Positions 21,671 to 33,608 of a stretch of DNA of 64,000 bases are shown piece by piece. The translations under genes and the position numbers were made by a program. Source of the DNA: Opitutus sp. ER46 (lineage in GTDB: Bacteria > Verrucomicrobiota > Verrucomicrobiia > Opitutales > Opitutaceae); the NCBI RefSeq assembly GCF_003054705.1, contig NZ_QAYX01000025.1, positions 825,583 to 889,582 of the forward strand. Direction: 5' to 3'. The notes beneath the pieces are model-generated. The model saw only the letters and a list, made by a program, of their open reading frames with translations. It had not been told where the DNA came from and did not search any database. Position 1 is the stretch's first letter; each line of letters starts with the position of its first letter.

Positions 21671-24547
21671 CTACGACTTAAGCGCTTCGGCGCAACGTGG
21701 GCAGATCGCCCCGTGGGGCGTGGTTTCGACCGTTGGCACCCAGCGCCAGCAGCGTGGGCAGCGAACGAAGCCATGCTCGGCGCATGGACGAACCGAAACG
21801 TTGAACTGGGCTCCCGAAGCCGAACCCAGCCCGACATGCGACACGATGAAAAGTTCGGGGAGAAATGCGCGATGGCGCTCGAGGGCGGCGGTGGTGGGAT
21901 CGCCGGCGGGGGGCGTGATCTCCACCGCGGCGTCGAGGGACTTGCCCAGCTTGCCAGCGGCGCGCTGGGGCTCGATCGCCTCGTTCACCTGCGTGCGGAT
22001 GCGGAGCAGGGCGGCCATCTCGGCCTCGAGCGCCGCATCGGTCCACTCCGCCGGCGCCTCCGGCCAGGACTGCAGGTGGATGGAGTCGTTGGTGTACTCG
22101 ACCTTGGCGGTCGCGTAGCTCCAGGCCTCGTCGCAGGTGAAGGTGAGCACCGGCGCGAGCAGCCGCGCGAGCGAACGGAAGATATGGTAGATCGCGGTCT
22201 GCGAAGACCGCCGGAGCGGGGCGCGCGTGCCCAGCGTGTACAACCGGTCCTTCAGGACGTCGTGGTAGGTCGCCGACAGCGTCACCGAGCAGAACTGGTT
22301 GCAGAGCTGGTAGACGCGGTGGAACTCGTAGGCTTCGTAGGCCGCGGTGCACTCGCGGATCAACTGCGCGGTCTGGTGCAGCGCCCAACGGTCCAGCGTG
22401 TCCATTTGTGCGACGGGCACGAGGTCCTGCGCCGGGTCGAAATCGAACAGGGTCGAGAGCTGGTACCGGAACGTGTTGCGGAAAAGCCGGTAGCTCTCGG
22501 CGACCACGTTCAGGATGCTGCTCGGATTCTTCAGATCCTTGTCGAGATCCGACACGCGGATGTCCTCGCGAAAATCCTGCGAGGCAATCCAGAGCCGGAT
22601 CACGTCGGCGCCGTACTGGTTGACGTAGTTGTCGGAGGTCGGCGGCTTCTCGTACTGGCCGGACTTGGAGATCTTCTTGCCGTCCTTGCCGACGATGAAG
22701 CCGTGGGTGAGCACCGCCTTGTACGGAGCGGAGTTGAAGGCAATGACGCTCGTCCAGAGCGAGGATTGGAACCACCCGCGATGCTGGTCGGAACCCTCCA
22801 GGTAGAGGTCGGCGGGCCAGTGCGTGCCGCCGTGCGCGCGGCGCAGCACCGCGGCGTGGGACGAGCCGGAGTCGATCCACACGTCGAGCGTGTCGCGCCC
22901 GCAGGTGAGCTCGCTGGCGGCGGGCCAGCCGGCCGGAAGCGTCACGCCCTCGAGAAGCTGGGCGGCGGTGGAATTGTACCAGAGGTTGGTGCCGGCGGTG
23001 GCGATCTTGTCGGCCACGGCGCGGGCGACCCCGGCATCGAGGTAAGCCTGCTTCCGGGCGTCGTAGAACGCCGGGATCGGCACGCCCCAGGAGCGCTGAC
23101 GGCTGATGCACCAGTCGGGACGCGACTCAACGGCGCCGCGGATGCGGGCTTCGCCCCAGGCGGGAATCCAGCCGTGATTGGCCGCGATCTGCTCGACCTC
23201 GGCGAGGGCCTTGGTGCGGATGCGATCCTTGTCCAGCGAGACGAACCACTGGTCGACGGCGCGGAAAATGATCGGGGTCTTCGAGCGCCAGCAATGCGGG
23301 TAGCTGTGCGGGAACCGCTCCTTGGCGAGCAGCGCGCCGGCGGCCGCGAGCTTCTTCAGCACCGCGATGTTGGCGGGCGAGGTGCGCTTGGCGGCGAGGT
23401 CCTCGACGCTCTCCAGCGTGCTGAGACCGACGAGGTCGGCGGGCACGCGGCCGTCGTCCACGTACCGGCCGTCGTCACCGACGGGGCAGTAGACCTCCAG
23501 CTTGTACTTGAGGCCGGTGAGATAGTCTTCCGCACCGTGGCCGGGCGCGGTGTGCACGCAGCCGGTGCCGCTGTCGGTCGTGACGTAATCGGCCAGGACG
23601 ACCGGCGACGCGCGGTCGATGAAGGGGTGGCGCGGGGCGAGGTGCTCGAGGGTGGCGCCGCGGGCGCGATGCACGATTGCGGGGGTGCCGGCGAACTTGG
23701 CCGCCTGAAGCACGGAACCGAGCAGCGGCTCGGCGACGAGGAGGCGTTCGCCGCCGAGGTCGGCGACGACGTACTCAACATCCGGATGCACCGCGATCGC
23801 GAGATTGGCGGGAATCGTCCAGGGCGTGGTCGTCCAGATCACGACGGCCAGTGGCTTGTCGGCGGGCAGGCCGAACTTGGTGGCCTCGGCGGCGGGCACC
23901 GCGAACCGGACCCAGATGGACGGGGAAACGTGGTCCTTGTACTCGATCTCCGCCTCGGCGAGCGCGGTCTCGAACGGGATGCTCCAGTACACCGGCTTCT
24001 TGCTCCGGTAGACCAACCCGCGCTCGATGAAGGCGGCGAACGTGCGGATGATGTCGGCCTCGTAGGCGGGCGCCTTGGTCTTGTAAGACGCGTCCCACTC
24101 GCCGAGCACGCCCAACCGCTTGAACTGGCCGGTCTGCTTGGCAATCCAGCCTTCGGAGAAGGCGTCGCAACGCGCGCGCATCTCGGCCGTGGTGAGCTGG
24201 AGCTTCTTTTCCTGGATCTCGCGGGAAACCTTCTGCTCGATCGGCAGGCCATGGCAGTCCCAACCGGGGACGTAGGGCGTGCGGAAGCCGCGCATCGACT
24301 TGTACCGCATCACCGTGTCCTTCAGCACCTTGTTCAGCGCGGTGCCAATGTGGACGTCGCCATTGGTGAACGGCGGTCCGTCGTGAAGCACGAAGACGGG
24401 GCCGGCGGAGTTCTTCCGCTGGATTGCGTTATAGAGTCCGGTTTTCTCCCAATGAGCGACTCGCCCCGGCTCGCGTTGGGCCAGCCCGGCGCGCATGGGG
24501 AAGTCAGTTCTTGGCAGCTGCAGCGTGTCTTTCAGGTCTTGGGCCAT
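21671..24547 (-). CDS. ileS: Isoleucyl-tRNA synthetase
   Basis: A 958-residue class I synthetase. The HIGH-type motif DVHIGTALNK is near residue 65, the KMSKS-type motif KISKS near 621-625, and the C-terminal zinc-binding domain CPRCWRW...CPRC is at the last 35-40 residues. The central editing domain contains the conserved TTDSGTGCVHTAPGHG. It heads the ileS-dksA-lspA unit. About 230 bases separate it from the upstream heme gene; no T-box was seen. Confidence 0.97.
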   Translation of the reverse strand: MAQDLKDTLQLPRTDFPMRAGLAQREPGRVAHWEKTGLYNAIQRKNSAGPVFVLHDGPPFTNGDVHIGTALNKVLKDTVMRYKSMRGFRTPYVPGWDCHGLPIEQKVSREIQEKKLQLTTAEMRARCDAFSEGWIAKQTGQFKRLGVLGEWDASYKTKAPAYEADIIRTFAAFIERGLVYRSKKPVYWSIPFETALAEAEIEYKDHVSPSIWVRFAVPAAEATKFGLPADKPLAVVIWTTTPWTIPANLAIAVHPDVEYVVADLGGERLLVAEPLLGSVLQAAKFAGTPAIVHRARGATLEHLAPRHPFIDRASPVVLADYVTTDSGTGCVHTAPGHGAEDYLTGLKYKLEVYCPVGDDGRYVDDGRVPADLVGLSTLESVEDLAAKRTSPANIAVLKKLAAAGALLAKERFPHSYPHCWRSKTPIIFRAVDQWFVSLDKDRIRTKALAEVEQIAANHGWIPAWGEARIRGAVESRPDWCISRQRSWGVPIPAFYDARKQAYLDAGVARAVADKIATAGTNLWYNSTAAQLLEGVTLPAGWPAASELTCGRDTLDVWIDSGSSHAAVLRRAHGGTHWPADLYLEGSDQHRGWFQSSLWTSVIAFNSAPYKAVLTHGFIVGKDGKKISKSGQYEKPPTSDNYVNQYGADVIRLWIASQDFREDIRVSDLDKDLKNPSSILNVVAESYRLFRNTFRYQLSTLFDFDPAQDLVPVAQMDTLDRWALHQTAQLIRECTAAYEAYEFHRVYQLCNQFCSVTLSATYHDVLKDRLYTLGTRAPLRRSSQTAIYHIFRSLARLLAPVLTFTCDEAWSYATAKVEYTNDSIHLQSWPEAPAEWTDAALEAEMAALLRIRTQVNEAIEPQRAAGKLGKSLDAAVEITPPAGDPTTAALERHRAFLPELFIVSHVGLGSASGAQFNVSVRPCAEHGFVRCPRCWRWVPTVETTPHGAICPRCAEALKS

Positions 24548-24777
24548 GCCAACGAAAAGTGCGCGAGGCTAGGTCCGCACCGAGGAGAGTCAAGGGGAGA
24601 GGCAGGCGGAATTTTCCCTGGGTTTGGATTGCACAACCCACGCTCCTGCAACGACCCGCCGCAGCCCGGAACCGGGGCCGATTTTGCGTCCGAAGCGGGG
24701 GCCGGCGTCGGTCGTCCGGAGGGGCGATCGTGGGCCCAAAAGACGCGCGAGCCAAACGGTGTCGGGCGGGGCCGGGA

Positions 24778-26184
24778 TCAGGCCCGGAGGACGCGCTGGG
24801 CGAGCTTCTCGCCGGCGGCGATGCAGGCGGGAACGGCGATGCCGTCGCGTACCTGGCCGCCGATGAAAAAGCCCGGATGATTGCGCTCGGCGGCAGCCAT
24901 GGTTTCCAGGTGGCGCTCGTATCCGAGATTATATTGCGGGATCGCCCGTGGCCAGAAGTTGTGCCGCCGGAACACCGGCTCGCCTTTGACGCCAAGCAGT
25001 TCCCGCAGATCGCGGTCGACGGTGGCGAGCAGCTTCTCCTCCGGCAGCCGGGCGATCTCGGGCTGGCGCATGCCGCCGGCCATGACGGTGAGCGCCACGT
25101 GTCCGTCCGGCGCGCGGCCCGGGAACAAGCTCGAGGAGAAGAGAATGCCGAGCACGGAACGGTGCTCGATCTCCGGCACCAGCACGCCGAAGCCGTCGAG
25201 CGCGTGCGTGACCTGATCGCGGCGGTAGCCGAGGAACAACGAGGAGACGGGCGGATGATCGATCGCGTCGAGCGACGCCAGCGGGCGTTCGCCGAGCGTA
25301 CCGAACCGGAGCTGCGCGAGGCCGGCGGCCGGCAGGGCGGAGAGGACGAGGTCGAAGGTGTCGGTTTGCGTCGGGGCGCCAGGCTCGGTGCCGCGCCACA
25401 CGACGCTCCAGGCCGGGCCGGGCACGAGGGCTTCGACGCGCGCGTTCAGCGTGAGGGTGCCGACCGGCAGGCTGGCGGCGAGCGCTTGGGGCAGCGCGGC
25501 GAGGCCCTGCCGGAACGAAAAGATTCCGCGCTTCGGGCGGGGCTGGCCGCTAGCCTTGCGCGCCTTTGCCGCCGCCATCTGGCCGCGGATGATCGAGCCG
25601 TGCTGCTGCTCGAGTTCCCAGAGCTGCGGGAACGAGTGGCGGGCGGAGAGTTTCTTCGGCGTGCCCGCGTACACGCCACTCACGAAGGGGTTGAGCGCGT
25701 AGTCGACGAGCTCCTGGCCAAAATGGGCGGCGATAAACTCCTCGAGGCTGATGTCGGACGTGCGCACGCGGCGCCGCGCGAACAGGTCGCCGAAGATCCG
25801 CATCTTGCCCGCGAACGAAAGGAGGGGCGTGGTGATGGCGGCCGGGGGGGACAGCGGGGCGGCGAGGGGACGACCGCCGCGCACGATGAACCGGTTGCGC
25901 GCCGTGGCGTTGGCTTCCACCCGCTCGTCCGCGAGACCGGCCTCGGCGATGAGTTCGTTCAGCGCGGGATCGCCGCCCAGCAGCGTGTTGGGGCCGCCTT
26001 CAACGAGCCAGCCGTCGGAGCGCTCGGTGCGGATCGAGCCGCCGACGTGGTCCGACGCTTCAAACACCCGGATGCGGTAGCCGCGCGTCGCCAGCCGGTG
26101 CGCCGCAGCAAGCCCGGTAATGCCGGCGCCGAGGATGGCGACAGACTTGGCGGCCGGGGACGTGGAAGAGGGGGAGGCGCTCAC
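24778..26184 (-). CDS. hemY: Protoporphyrinogen oxidase (HemY/HemG FAD type)
   Basis: A 468-residue flavoprotein that oxidises protoporphyrinogen IX to protoporphyrin IX. The FAD dinucleotide-binding motif GAGITG is at 19-24, with FEASDHVGGSIRTE and EGGPNTLL following; the C-terminus has GFFIGGQVRDGIAVPACIAAG. The start is uncertain: the frame is open upstream with no ATG, and a GTG at 26184 just before the conserved region is the best choice. It follows hemE by 150 bases on the same strand. Confidence 0.9.
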   Translation of the reverse strand: MSASPSSTSPAAKSVAILGAGITGLAAAHRLATRGYRIRVFEASDHVGGSIRTERSDGWLVEGGPNTLLGGDPALNELIAEAGLADERVEANATARNRFIVRGGRPLAAPLSPPAAITTPLLSFAGKMRIFGDLFARRRVRTSDISLEEFIAAHFGQELVDYALNPFVSGVYAGTPKKLSARHSFPQLWELEQQHGSIIRGQMAAAKARKASGQPRPKRGIFSFRQGLAALPQALAASLPVGTLTLNARVEALVPGPAWSVVWRGTEPGAPTQTDTFDLVLSALPAAGLAQLRFGTLGERPLASLDAIDHPPVSSLFLGYRRDQVTHALDGFGVLVPEIEHRSVLGILFSSSLFPGRAPDGHVALTVMAGGMRQPEIARLPEEKLLATVDRDLRELLGVKGEPVFRRHNFWPRAIPQYNLGYERHLETMAAAERNHPGFFIGGQVRDGIAVPACIAAGEKLAQRVLRA

Positions 26185-26334
26185 GATGGGAGAGGGTACC
26201 GTGGCCGATCGCTCCCGGCTGCGCAACCCTTGCGACGCCTTGCTCGGGGATTGCGCGGGTGGAAAGCGTGGCGTCCGCCAGCGCGGGCACGCCCGGTCGC
26301 GCTGGCCCAAGAGATCCTGCCGTCCCGGGTCTGC

Positions 26335-27375
26335 TCAGGCCGCGCGGGGTTTCCAGCCGGTCACGGTGTCGAGCAGCGCCTGCATGCATTCGATCTTGGC
26401 CTGCGGCATGATGCCGTGGCCGAGATTGAAGATGTGCCCGACGGTCCCATCCATCGATTCGAGCAGCCGGCCGGCCTCGTGCCGCACGATTTCCGGTGTG
26501 GTGTTGAGCAGCACAGGATCGAGATTGCCCTGGAGGGCGACATTGGCGGGGAGCACGCGGCGCACCATCGCGAGGTCGTTGGTCCAGTCGACGCTCAGCA
26601 CGCGGATGCCGGTGAACGCCTGGTCGCTGATCTGCGGGGCCGTACCTTTCGCGTAGAGGATCACCGGGAAGTCCTTCGGCAGCGCGCTGACGATGTGGCG
26701 GATCCAGCGGAGCGAGGCAGCCTCGTAATCCGCACCGGCGATGATCCCGCCCCACGAGTCGAAGATCTGGATGGCGTCGGCCCCGGCCTCGATCTGCATC
26801 TTGAAGTAGGCAATCAGCGCGCTCGTGATGCGCTCGAGCAGGGCGTCGAACGTGCCGCGGTCGGTGTAGAAAAGGAGTTTGATCCGCTCGAACTCGTCGG
26901 AGCTCCCGCCTTCGACCATGTAGGTCGCGAGCGTCCACGGCGAACCGCCGAATCCGAGCAGTGCGCGCGAGCCCGCCAGTTCCTTCTTGATGAGCGTGAG
27001 CGCGTCGGCGACGTAGCGGAGCCGTCCCGGCACCGCGTCCGCGGGCGCCAGCGCGTCGATCTGGGCCCGCGTCTCCAGGCGGTAGTCCATCGCGATGCCG
27101 CCTTCGTCGCGAAACCGATAGGGCTGCCCGAGCGCTTCGGGGATCACGAGAATGTCCGAGAACAGGATCGCCGCATCGAGGGCGAACCGGCGGAGCGGCT
27201 GCAGCGTGACTTCCGTCGCGAGCGCCGGCGTGCGGACCATTTCCAGGAACGACGACTTCGCCTTCAACTGCCGGTACTCCGGCAGATAGCGGCCGGCCTG
27301 GCGCATCACCCAGATCGGCGGGCGATCGAGCGGCTGGCAGGCGCAGGCGGCAAGGAAACGATCACGGGAATTCAT
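26335..27375 (-). CDS. hemE: Uroporphyrinogen decarboxylase
   Basis: This 346-residue enzyme decarboxylates uroporphyrinogen III to coproporphyrinogen III. The signature RQAGRYLPEYR is at 25-35 and FSDILVIPEALG follows, with GGSPWTLATYMVEGG and LGHGI also as expected. It lies between hemF and hemY/G, all on the minus strand in pathway order. Confidence 0.96.
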   Translation of the reverse strand: MNSRDRFLAACACQPLDRPPIWVMRQAGRYLPEYRQLKAKSSFLEMVRTPALATEVTLQPLRRFALDAAILFSDILVIPEALGQPYRFRDEGGIAMDYRLETRAQIDALAPADAVPGRLRYVADALTLIKKELAGSRALLGFGGSPWTLATYMVEGGSSDEFERIKLLFYTDRGTFDALLERITSALIAYFKMQIEAGADAIQIFDSWGGIIAGADYEAASLRWIRHIVSALPKDFPVILYAKGTAPQISDQAFTGIRVLSVDWTNDLAMVRRVLPANVALQGNLDPVLLNTTPEIVRHEAGRLLESMDGTVGHIFNLGHGIMPQAKIECMQALLDTVTGWKPRAA

Positions 27376-27608
27376 GGTGGGTGGGAGCGGTGACGTCCCA
27401 CCGGCGGCGGGCGCAGGCGAGACGCAGCGAGTTCATGCATCCTCCCGCGCAGCGCAAGGCGCGATCGGGCGCCCGCGCCACCAAGGCGAGGACAAGTCGG
27501 TCAGAGTCGGCGAACGCCATGTTACCCCTGTCACGTCACGACTCCGCCACTCCGCCCATGCAAACCGAACATGCAACATTCCAACCTGCGACTTTCGAAC
27601 CTCGAAGT

Positions 27609-27627
27609 CGGCTCGAGGCCCGAGCCG
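27609..27627 (-). terminator. Hairpin just after hemF
   Basis: CGGCTCG and CGAGCCG arms (7 bp, 5-base loop) start 9 bases after the hemF stop on the minus strand. This may separate hemF from hemE transcription or stabilise the hemF 3' end. There is no U-run. Confidence 0.35.
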
Positions 27628-27635
27628 GGCGAGTC

Positions 27636-28830
<1,195 letters not shown>

Positions 28831-28840
28831 GGGGGGCGCC

Positions 28841-29563
28841 TCACTCCAAGGCGACGACCAGGACGGCGAGCGCGAGGAAGAGGATGCCGAGCAGGCCGGC
28901 TTCGTGGCGCTCGAAGCGCTGGATGCGAATGCGGTCGAAGCCGAACAGCGCCAGCCAGGTGAACAGCGTCATGCCGGCGAGCGCCGCCAGCGCGAGAATG
29001 ACGCTCAGCACCACGAAGCCGCGCCACCCGAACTGGACGCCCGAGAGGTAGACCGGGAGGAACGCCTCGCAGGGGGAAACCGTCAGCATCAGGAACAATC
29101 CGCCCACCGCCGCGGTGTCGCCCGCGCGTTGCGAAACCAGGTGGCTGTCCTTCAGCTCCTCATCCCAGTGCGTGTGGTCGTCATGTTCCTCGCCGCAGTG
29201 CGGGTCGGGGCGGTGCTGGCTTCCCGGCGGATGATGATGGCAGATGCCCATGCCGCGCCATTGCCGCCACAGATAGAATCCGCCCATCACGGCGAGCACG
29301 CCGGCCGCGATGTAGTGAAACACTTCGCCGAGCGTCGCGCTGAGTTCGAAACCGAGCCACGCGATCCCGAGACCGATGAGGCTCGTCAGCGCCACGTGGC
29401 CCAGGCCCGCCGCCACGGTCACCAGGATCGTCTTGCCTCGGCCCCACCGCCGTGCGCGCCCCACCAGCACGAACGGCAGCCAGTGCGTCGGGATCGCGGC
29501 GTGGAAGAACGCCACGGTGAAACCCAGCGCGGCTATGGTGGTAAGGGTGGTCGATTCGTGCAT
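28841..29563 (-). CDS. Six-helix membrane protein with His-rich loop, nickel/cobalt-transporter-like
   Basis: A 240-residue integral membrane protein with about six hydrophobic helices and a long His/Asp/Glu-rich loop at about 105-140 (ICHHHPPG, HCGEEHDDHTHWDEE). Helix 1 carries HAAIPTHW, resembling the HX4DH motif of NiCoT/UreH-type transporters but with Thr in place of Asp. A second motif SPCEAFLPVY also fits metal or small-solute exporters. A metal transport role is plausible, but the substrate is not known. It is on the same strand as hemF, 269 bases upstream. Confidence 0.6.
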   Translation of the reverse strand: MHESTTLTTIAALGFTVAFFHAAIPTHWLPFVLVGRARRWGRGKTILVTVAAGLGHVALTSLIGLGIAWLGFELSATLGEVFHYIAAGVLAVMGGFYLWRQWRGMGICHHHPPGSQHRPDPHCGEEHDDHTHWDEELKDSHLVSQRAGDTAAVGGLFLMLTVSPCEAFLPVYLSGVQFGWRGFVVLSVILALAALAGMTLFTWLALFGFDRIRIQRFERHEAGLLGILFLALAVLVVALE

Positions 29564-29700
29564 CAGGCGGACAGCGAGGGCATCAGTCGGCTTTCCCGCT
29601 GTCCAACGTGAACGCTATCAAAGTCGTCAAGGCCCCGGCCGGACCCGGGCGGGGCGGCGCCAACGACCGGCAAGAGCACCGGCCGTCGGCTCCCGGTGAC

Positions 29701-31290
29701 TTACGCGTTGGCGCGCGTGGAAACCTCGATCACGTCGTGCGGCGCGGCCTCCTTCTGGCCGGCGGGGCTGACGCGCGTGTAGCGCGCCTTTTCCCGCAGG
29801 TCGGGCAGCGTGGCGGCGCCGAGGTAGCCCATGCCGCTCTGGATGCCGCCGATGAGGTTGGCCAGGACGTCGTCGATCGAGCCGCTGACTTCCTTGAGCG
29901 CCTCAATGCCTTCGGCTGCGATCTTGCGCGTGGTGTCGTTCTTGTCGTGGCCGTAACGGGCGGCGCTGCCGGCCTTCATCGCCGCCAGCGTGCCCATGCC
30001 GCGGTACTGCTTATAGACCTTGCCGTTGATCTCGAGGATCTCGCCCGGGGCCTCGCGGCAACCGGCGAGCAGGCCGCCACACATCACGGCATCGGCGAGC
30101 GTCAGCGCCTTCACGATGTCGCCCGACTTGGTGATGCCGCCGTCGGCAATGATCTTCACGCCGGCGGCCTGGGCCGCGCGGCTGGCGACGTACAGCGCCG
30201 TGAGCTGAGGGATACCTACGCCTGCCACGATGCGGGTGGTGCAGATCGAGCCCGGTCCCTGGCCAATCTTGATCGCGTTCGCGCCGGCTTCGGCAAGGTA
30301 CGCGACGCCGGACGCGGTGGTGACATTGCCGGCGATGATCGTGAGGTCCTTGAAGGCCTCACGGACCACACGGACAACTTCGCCGACCCCTTTCGAGTGG
30401 CCGTGGGCGGTCGAGACCGCGACGCAGTCGACGTGCTCGGCGACCAGATGACCGACGTGCTCAATGATCTTGTCGCGATCAAGCGAGCCATCGGGTTTGC
30501 GGACAGGCGAGAGCGCCGCGCCGACCAGCAGGCGGAATTGCGCGTCGCGCGAGGGCTTCCGGCGGGACTTGGATTCGGAGGTGATGCGTTCGACGTCGGA
30601 GGCGGTGATCAGCCCGCGCAGCCGGCCCGTTGCGTCGACCACGAGCATCTTGTTGATGCCGACGTGTTCATTGAAGAAGGCGTCCGCGACCTTGATTGGA
30701 TCCTGCGCGACCGCCTCGGCGTCGGCAGTGATCAGGTGCGCGCGGGGCGTCATGATCTCGGCGACCTTCTTGGTCTTGTAGCGCTCCTTGACGACATTGC
30801 CCGAGAGCAGGCCCACGAGGAGGCCGTTGGCATCGACGACCGGGAAGGTCGAGAACGCGAAGCGCTTGCTCTCGATCTTGTCGAGCACCGCCCCGATGAG
30901 CTGGTCCGGCTGCGCGGTGATCGGGTCCTGGATCAGCCCGTGGATGTGGCGTTTCACGCGGGCGACCTCCTTTACCTGGTCCTTGGGCGCCATGTTGTAA
31001 TGGATCAGGCCGAGGCCGCCATTCAGGGCCATCGCGATGGCCATGCGCGACTCGGTCACGGTGTCCATGTCCGCGGAGATGATCGGAATCTGCAGCCGCA
31101 CCGCCGCGCTCAGCGAGGTGGCGGTGTCCGCATCCTTCGGCAGGATCTCCGAGTACAACGTCGCCAGGGAGACGTCATCGAACGTCAACGCCATCGGGCG
31201 GTTGGCGGGGAAGAACTCGTCGGCCGGCAGATAAAAATCCGCGTCGGTGGCGGCCGGACTGGTGGAGGGAGTCGATGCAACCTTGATCAT
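29701..31290 (-). CDS. guaB: IMP dehydrogenase
   Basis: A 529-residue enzyme that oxidises IMP to XMP, the committed step to GTP. The TIM barrel is split by two CBS domains (about 130-245), with the catalytic loop GPGSICTTR (C350) and the flap containing [17 protein letters not shown]. The start at 31290 gives [10 protein letters not shown]; the longer open frame reads antisense to menC and is not real. It is divergent from menC. Confidence 0.96.
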   Translation of the reverse strand: MIKVASTPSTSPAATDADFYLPADEFFPANRPMALTFDDVSLATLYSEILPKDADTATSLSAAVRLQIPIISADMDTVTESRMAIAMALNGGLGLIHYNMAPKDQVKEVARVKRHIHGLIQDPITAQPDQLIGAVLDKIESKRFAFSTFPVVDANGLLVGLLSGNVVKERYKTKKVAEIMTPRAHLITADAEAVAQDPIKVADAFFNEHVGINKMLVVDATGRLRGLITASDVERITSESKSRRKPSRDAQFRLLVGAALSPVRKPDGSLDRDKIIEHVGHLVAEHVDCVAVSTAHGHSKGVGEVVRVVREAFKDLTIIAGNVTTASGVAYLAEAGANAIKIGQGPGSICTTRIVAGVGIPQLTALYVASRAAQAAGVKIIADGGITKSGDIVKALTLADAVMCGGLLAGCREAPGEILEINGKVYKQYRGMGTLAAMKAGSAARYGHDKNDTTRKIAAEGIEALKEVSGSIDDVLANLIGGIQSGMGYLGAATLPDLREKARYTRVSPAGQKEAAPHDVIEVSTRANA

Positions 31291-31386
31291 AGGTTGCCAT
31301 GAACGAAGTACGTGGGGGGCGGCCAACTGCAACGGGAAACTTTTTGGAACTTGCTGCGGCTCGCGGGACGCGTGCTGATCAACGTG

Positions 31387-32442
31387 ATGCCGATTCACCT
31401 CGAGTATCGCCGCTACCGGCTGCCGCTCCGCGTGCGCGTGCGCACGGCGCATGCGGTGTGGACGGAACGCGCCGGCCTCGTGCTGCGGCTGACAGCCGAG
31501 GACGGCCGGGTGGGGTGGGGGGAAGTGGCGCCGATCCCGGCATTCGGCACGGAGACGATGGAGGTGGCGGAGGAGACGCTGCGCGCGCTCGGCGAGTGGC
31601 CGACGCTGGCGCAGCTGGAGGCGGTGCCGGTGGCGCTGGGCTGCACGCGGGCGGCGCTGGCCATGGCGCGGGCGGAGCTCGCGACCTCGGGCGCGGCGAC
31701 GCCGGCGGCGAACGCAGCGGGTGAGAACGCCTATCGGAGTGTTGCGGCGCTGCTGCCGGCCGGGCGCCCCGCAGTGGACGCGCTGCGCGCGCGGATCGAA
31801 GGCGGCTTTCGCGTCTTCAAATGGAAGGTCGGCGTCGGCGATGCGGGCGAGGAACTCGGCGTGCTCGATGAACTCTGTGCCGCGTTGCCGGCGGGCGCGA
31901 AGCTGCGGCTCGACGCGAATGGCGCGTGGGAGCGACGGCTGGCCGAGCGGTGGCTCGAGCGCTGCGCGGAGCGGCCGATCGAGTTTGTCGAACAGCCGCA
32001 TCATGTGCCGGCGTCGGCGGGCGAGGCGGCGTTACGCCGCGGCGACGATCTGCTGCTCGGCCTGGCGCATGACTTCCCCACGCCGATCGCGCTGGATGAG
32101 TCGGTCGTGGGCGCGGGCGACGTCGAGCGTTGGCTCGCGCTCGGCTGGCCGGGCTGGTTTGTGGTGAAGCCAACGCTGCTCGGCGAAGTGGAGCCGGCGC
32201 TCGCGCGATTGCGCGCGGCGGGCGCGACGGTCGTGTTTTCGTCCGCGCTCGAAACGGCGGTGGGCGCGCGCGGCGCGCTGCGCGTGGCGTTCGCGTGGAG
32301 CGGCGAGCGGAAGGCGCTCGGGTTCGGCGTGTGGCCGCTCTTTGCGGACGCGCGCTTCGACGGGCCGGTCGCGGCTCCGTTTATCCGGGAGCAGGACGTG
32401 GCGCGGCTTGATCCGGAGGCGTCATGGAACGTGCTGCGCTGA
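31387..32442 (+). CDS. menC: o-Succinylbenzoate synthase
   Basis: A 351-residue enolase-superfamily enzyme, converting SHCHC to o-succinylbenzoate in menaquinone synthesis. The KxK motif (K145-W-K147) and metal ligands in [15 protein letters not shown] and DESVVG are in order. An earlier in-frame ATG at 31312 overlaps the guaB promoter region; the ATG at 31387 matches the family start. It overlaps menE by 19 bases, so the two are coupled. Confidence 0.9.
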   Translation: MPIHLEYRRYRLPLRVRVRTAHAVWTERAGLVLRLTAEDGRVGWGEVAPIPAFGTETMEVAEETLRALGEWPTLAQLEAVPVALGCTRAALAMARAELATSGAATPAANAAGENAYRSVAALLPAGRPAVDALRARIEGGFRVFKWKVGVGDAGEELGVLDELCAALPAGAKLRLDANGAWERRLAERWLERCAERPIEFVEQPHHVPASAGEAALRRGDDLLLGLAHDFPTPIALDESVVGAGDVERWLALGWPGWFVVKPTLLGEVEPALARLRAAGATVVFSSALETAVGARGALRVAFAWSGERKALGFGVWPLFADARFDGPVAAPFIREQDVARLDPEASWNVLR

Positions 32443-33575
32443 ACGCATTGCTGCGCGCCACGGGCTGTGCCGAACGGCACGGCAGCTTCGTGTTCCTGCG
32501 CGATCCCACCTGGAGCCCGGCGGAGCGGACCGCGGCCGAGGCGTTGATGGCTGAGGCGGAGGCGAGGACGGCCCGCGAGGACGAAGGCTGGCTCTGCGTG
32601 CGCACCGGCGGGTCAGGCGGCGGGATGAAGCTGGCGCGCCACGACGAGCAGACGCTCGGCGCGGCCGTGCGCGGTTTCTGCGATCACTTCGACCTCGAGC
32701 AGGTGAACACCGTTGGCGTGCTGCCCCCGTGGCACGTGAGCGGGCTGATGGCGCGGGTGCGCTGCGGCATGACCGACGGCGAATATCTGCCCTGGGAATG
32801 GAAGGCGCTCGAGGCCGGTGAGTTTCCCCGGCCGGTCGCGGCGGGTCCGTGGGTGATCTCGCTCGTGCCCACGCAGCTGCAGCGCCTCCTGCTTTCGGAG
32901 TCAGCGACGGCCTGGCTTCGGCGCTTCAACCTCGTGCTGCTCGGCGGCGGACCGGTGTGGCCGGCGCTCGCGGACGCGGCGGCGCGGGCCGGGGTGCCCA
33001 TGGCGCAGAGTTATGGGATGACCGAAACGGCCGCGATGGTGGTGGCGCAGCGGCCCAAGGAGTTTCTCGCGGGCGACCGCAGCGTCGGCACGGTGATGCC
33101 GCATGCCTCCGTGCGCATCGATGGGGACGGCCACGTGGTGCTCGGCGGCGAGTCGCTCTTTCACGGCTATTTTCCCTCCTGGCGGCGTGAAGCGGAGTTC
33201 GTCACCCAGGATCTCGGGCGGTTGGACGAGCAGGGGCGCCTCCACCTGCTGGGCCGCAGCGACGCGGTGATCATCACCGGCGGCAAGAAAGTGCAGCCCT
33301 CGATCGTCGAGGCGGCGCTGCGGGCGAGCGGGCAGTTCTCCGACGTGGCGGTGATTGGGTTGCCGGACCCGGAGTGGGGTGAGCGGGTGGTCGCGTGCTA
33401 CCCGGCGGCGGACGCCGCACCGGACCTCGCGCGGGCGGCCCAGGAACTGGCGCCGTACCAGCGCCCGAAGGACTTCGTCGCGCTCGCGGATTGGCCGCGC
33501 AACGCGCAGGGGAAGGTGAATCGAGCCGCGCTCGCGGCGGCGGCCACGCAGCAGATGCGCGGCGGTGAAACGTGA
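32424..33575 (+). CDS. menE: o-Succinylbenzoate-CoA ligase (AMP-forming)
   Basis: A 383-residue adenylate-forming enzyme, short for the ANL family as MenE often is. The phosphate loop is RTGGSGGGMK (altered from the usual TSGTTGxPK), followed by QSYGMTETAAM, DLGRLDEQGRLHLLGRSDAVI and the C-terminal lysine motif GKVNRAAL. Its start lies within menC. Other men genes are not in the window, so the pathway is split over the chromosome. Confidence 0.88.
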   Translation: MERAALNALLRATGCAERHGSFVFLRDPTWSPAERTAAEALMAEAEARTAREDEGWLCVRTGGSGGGMKLARHDEQTLGAAVRGFCDHFDLEQVNTVGVLPPWHVSGLMARVRCGMTDGEYLPWEWKALEAGEFPRPVAAGPWVISLVPTQLQRLLLSESATAWLRRFNLVLLGGGPVWPALADAAARAGVPMAQSYGMTETAAMVVAQRPKEFLAGDRSVGTVMPHASVRIDGDGHVVLGGESLFHGYFPSWRREAEFVTQDLGRLDEQGRLHLLGRSDAVIITGGKKVQPSIVEAALRASGQFSDVAVIGLPDPEWGERVVACYPAADAAPDLARAAQELAPYQRPKDFVALADWPRNAQGKVNRAALAAAATQQMRGGET

Positions 33576-33608
33576 GCGCCGGCGCGACCGGCCGACGGCA
33601 CGACTCGG

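Noticed and set aside
21497..24880. Open reading frame of over 1100 codons on the + strand
   Set aside because: It is antisense to ileS and dksA. Its protein is Arg/Gly/Ala-rich without domains, the usual shadow of a GC-rich coding strand.
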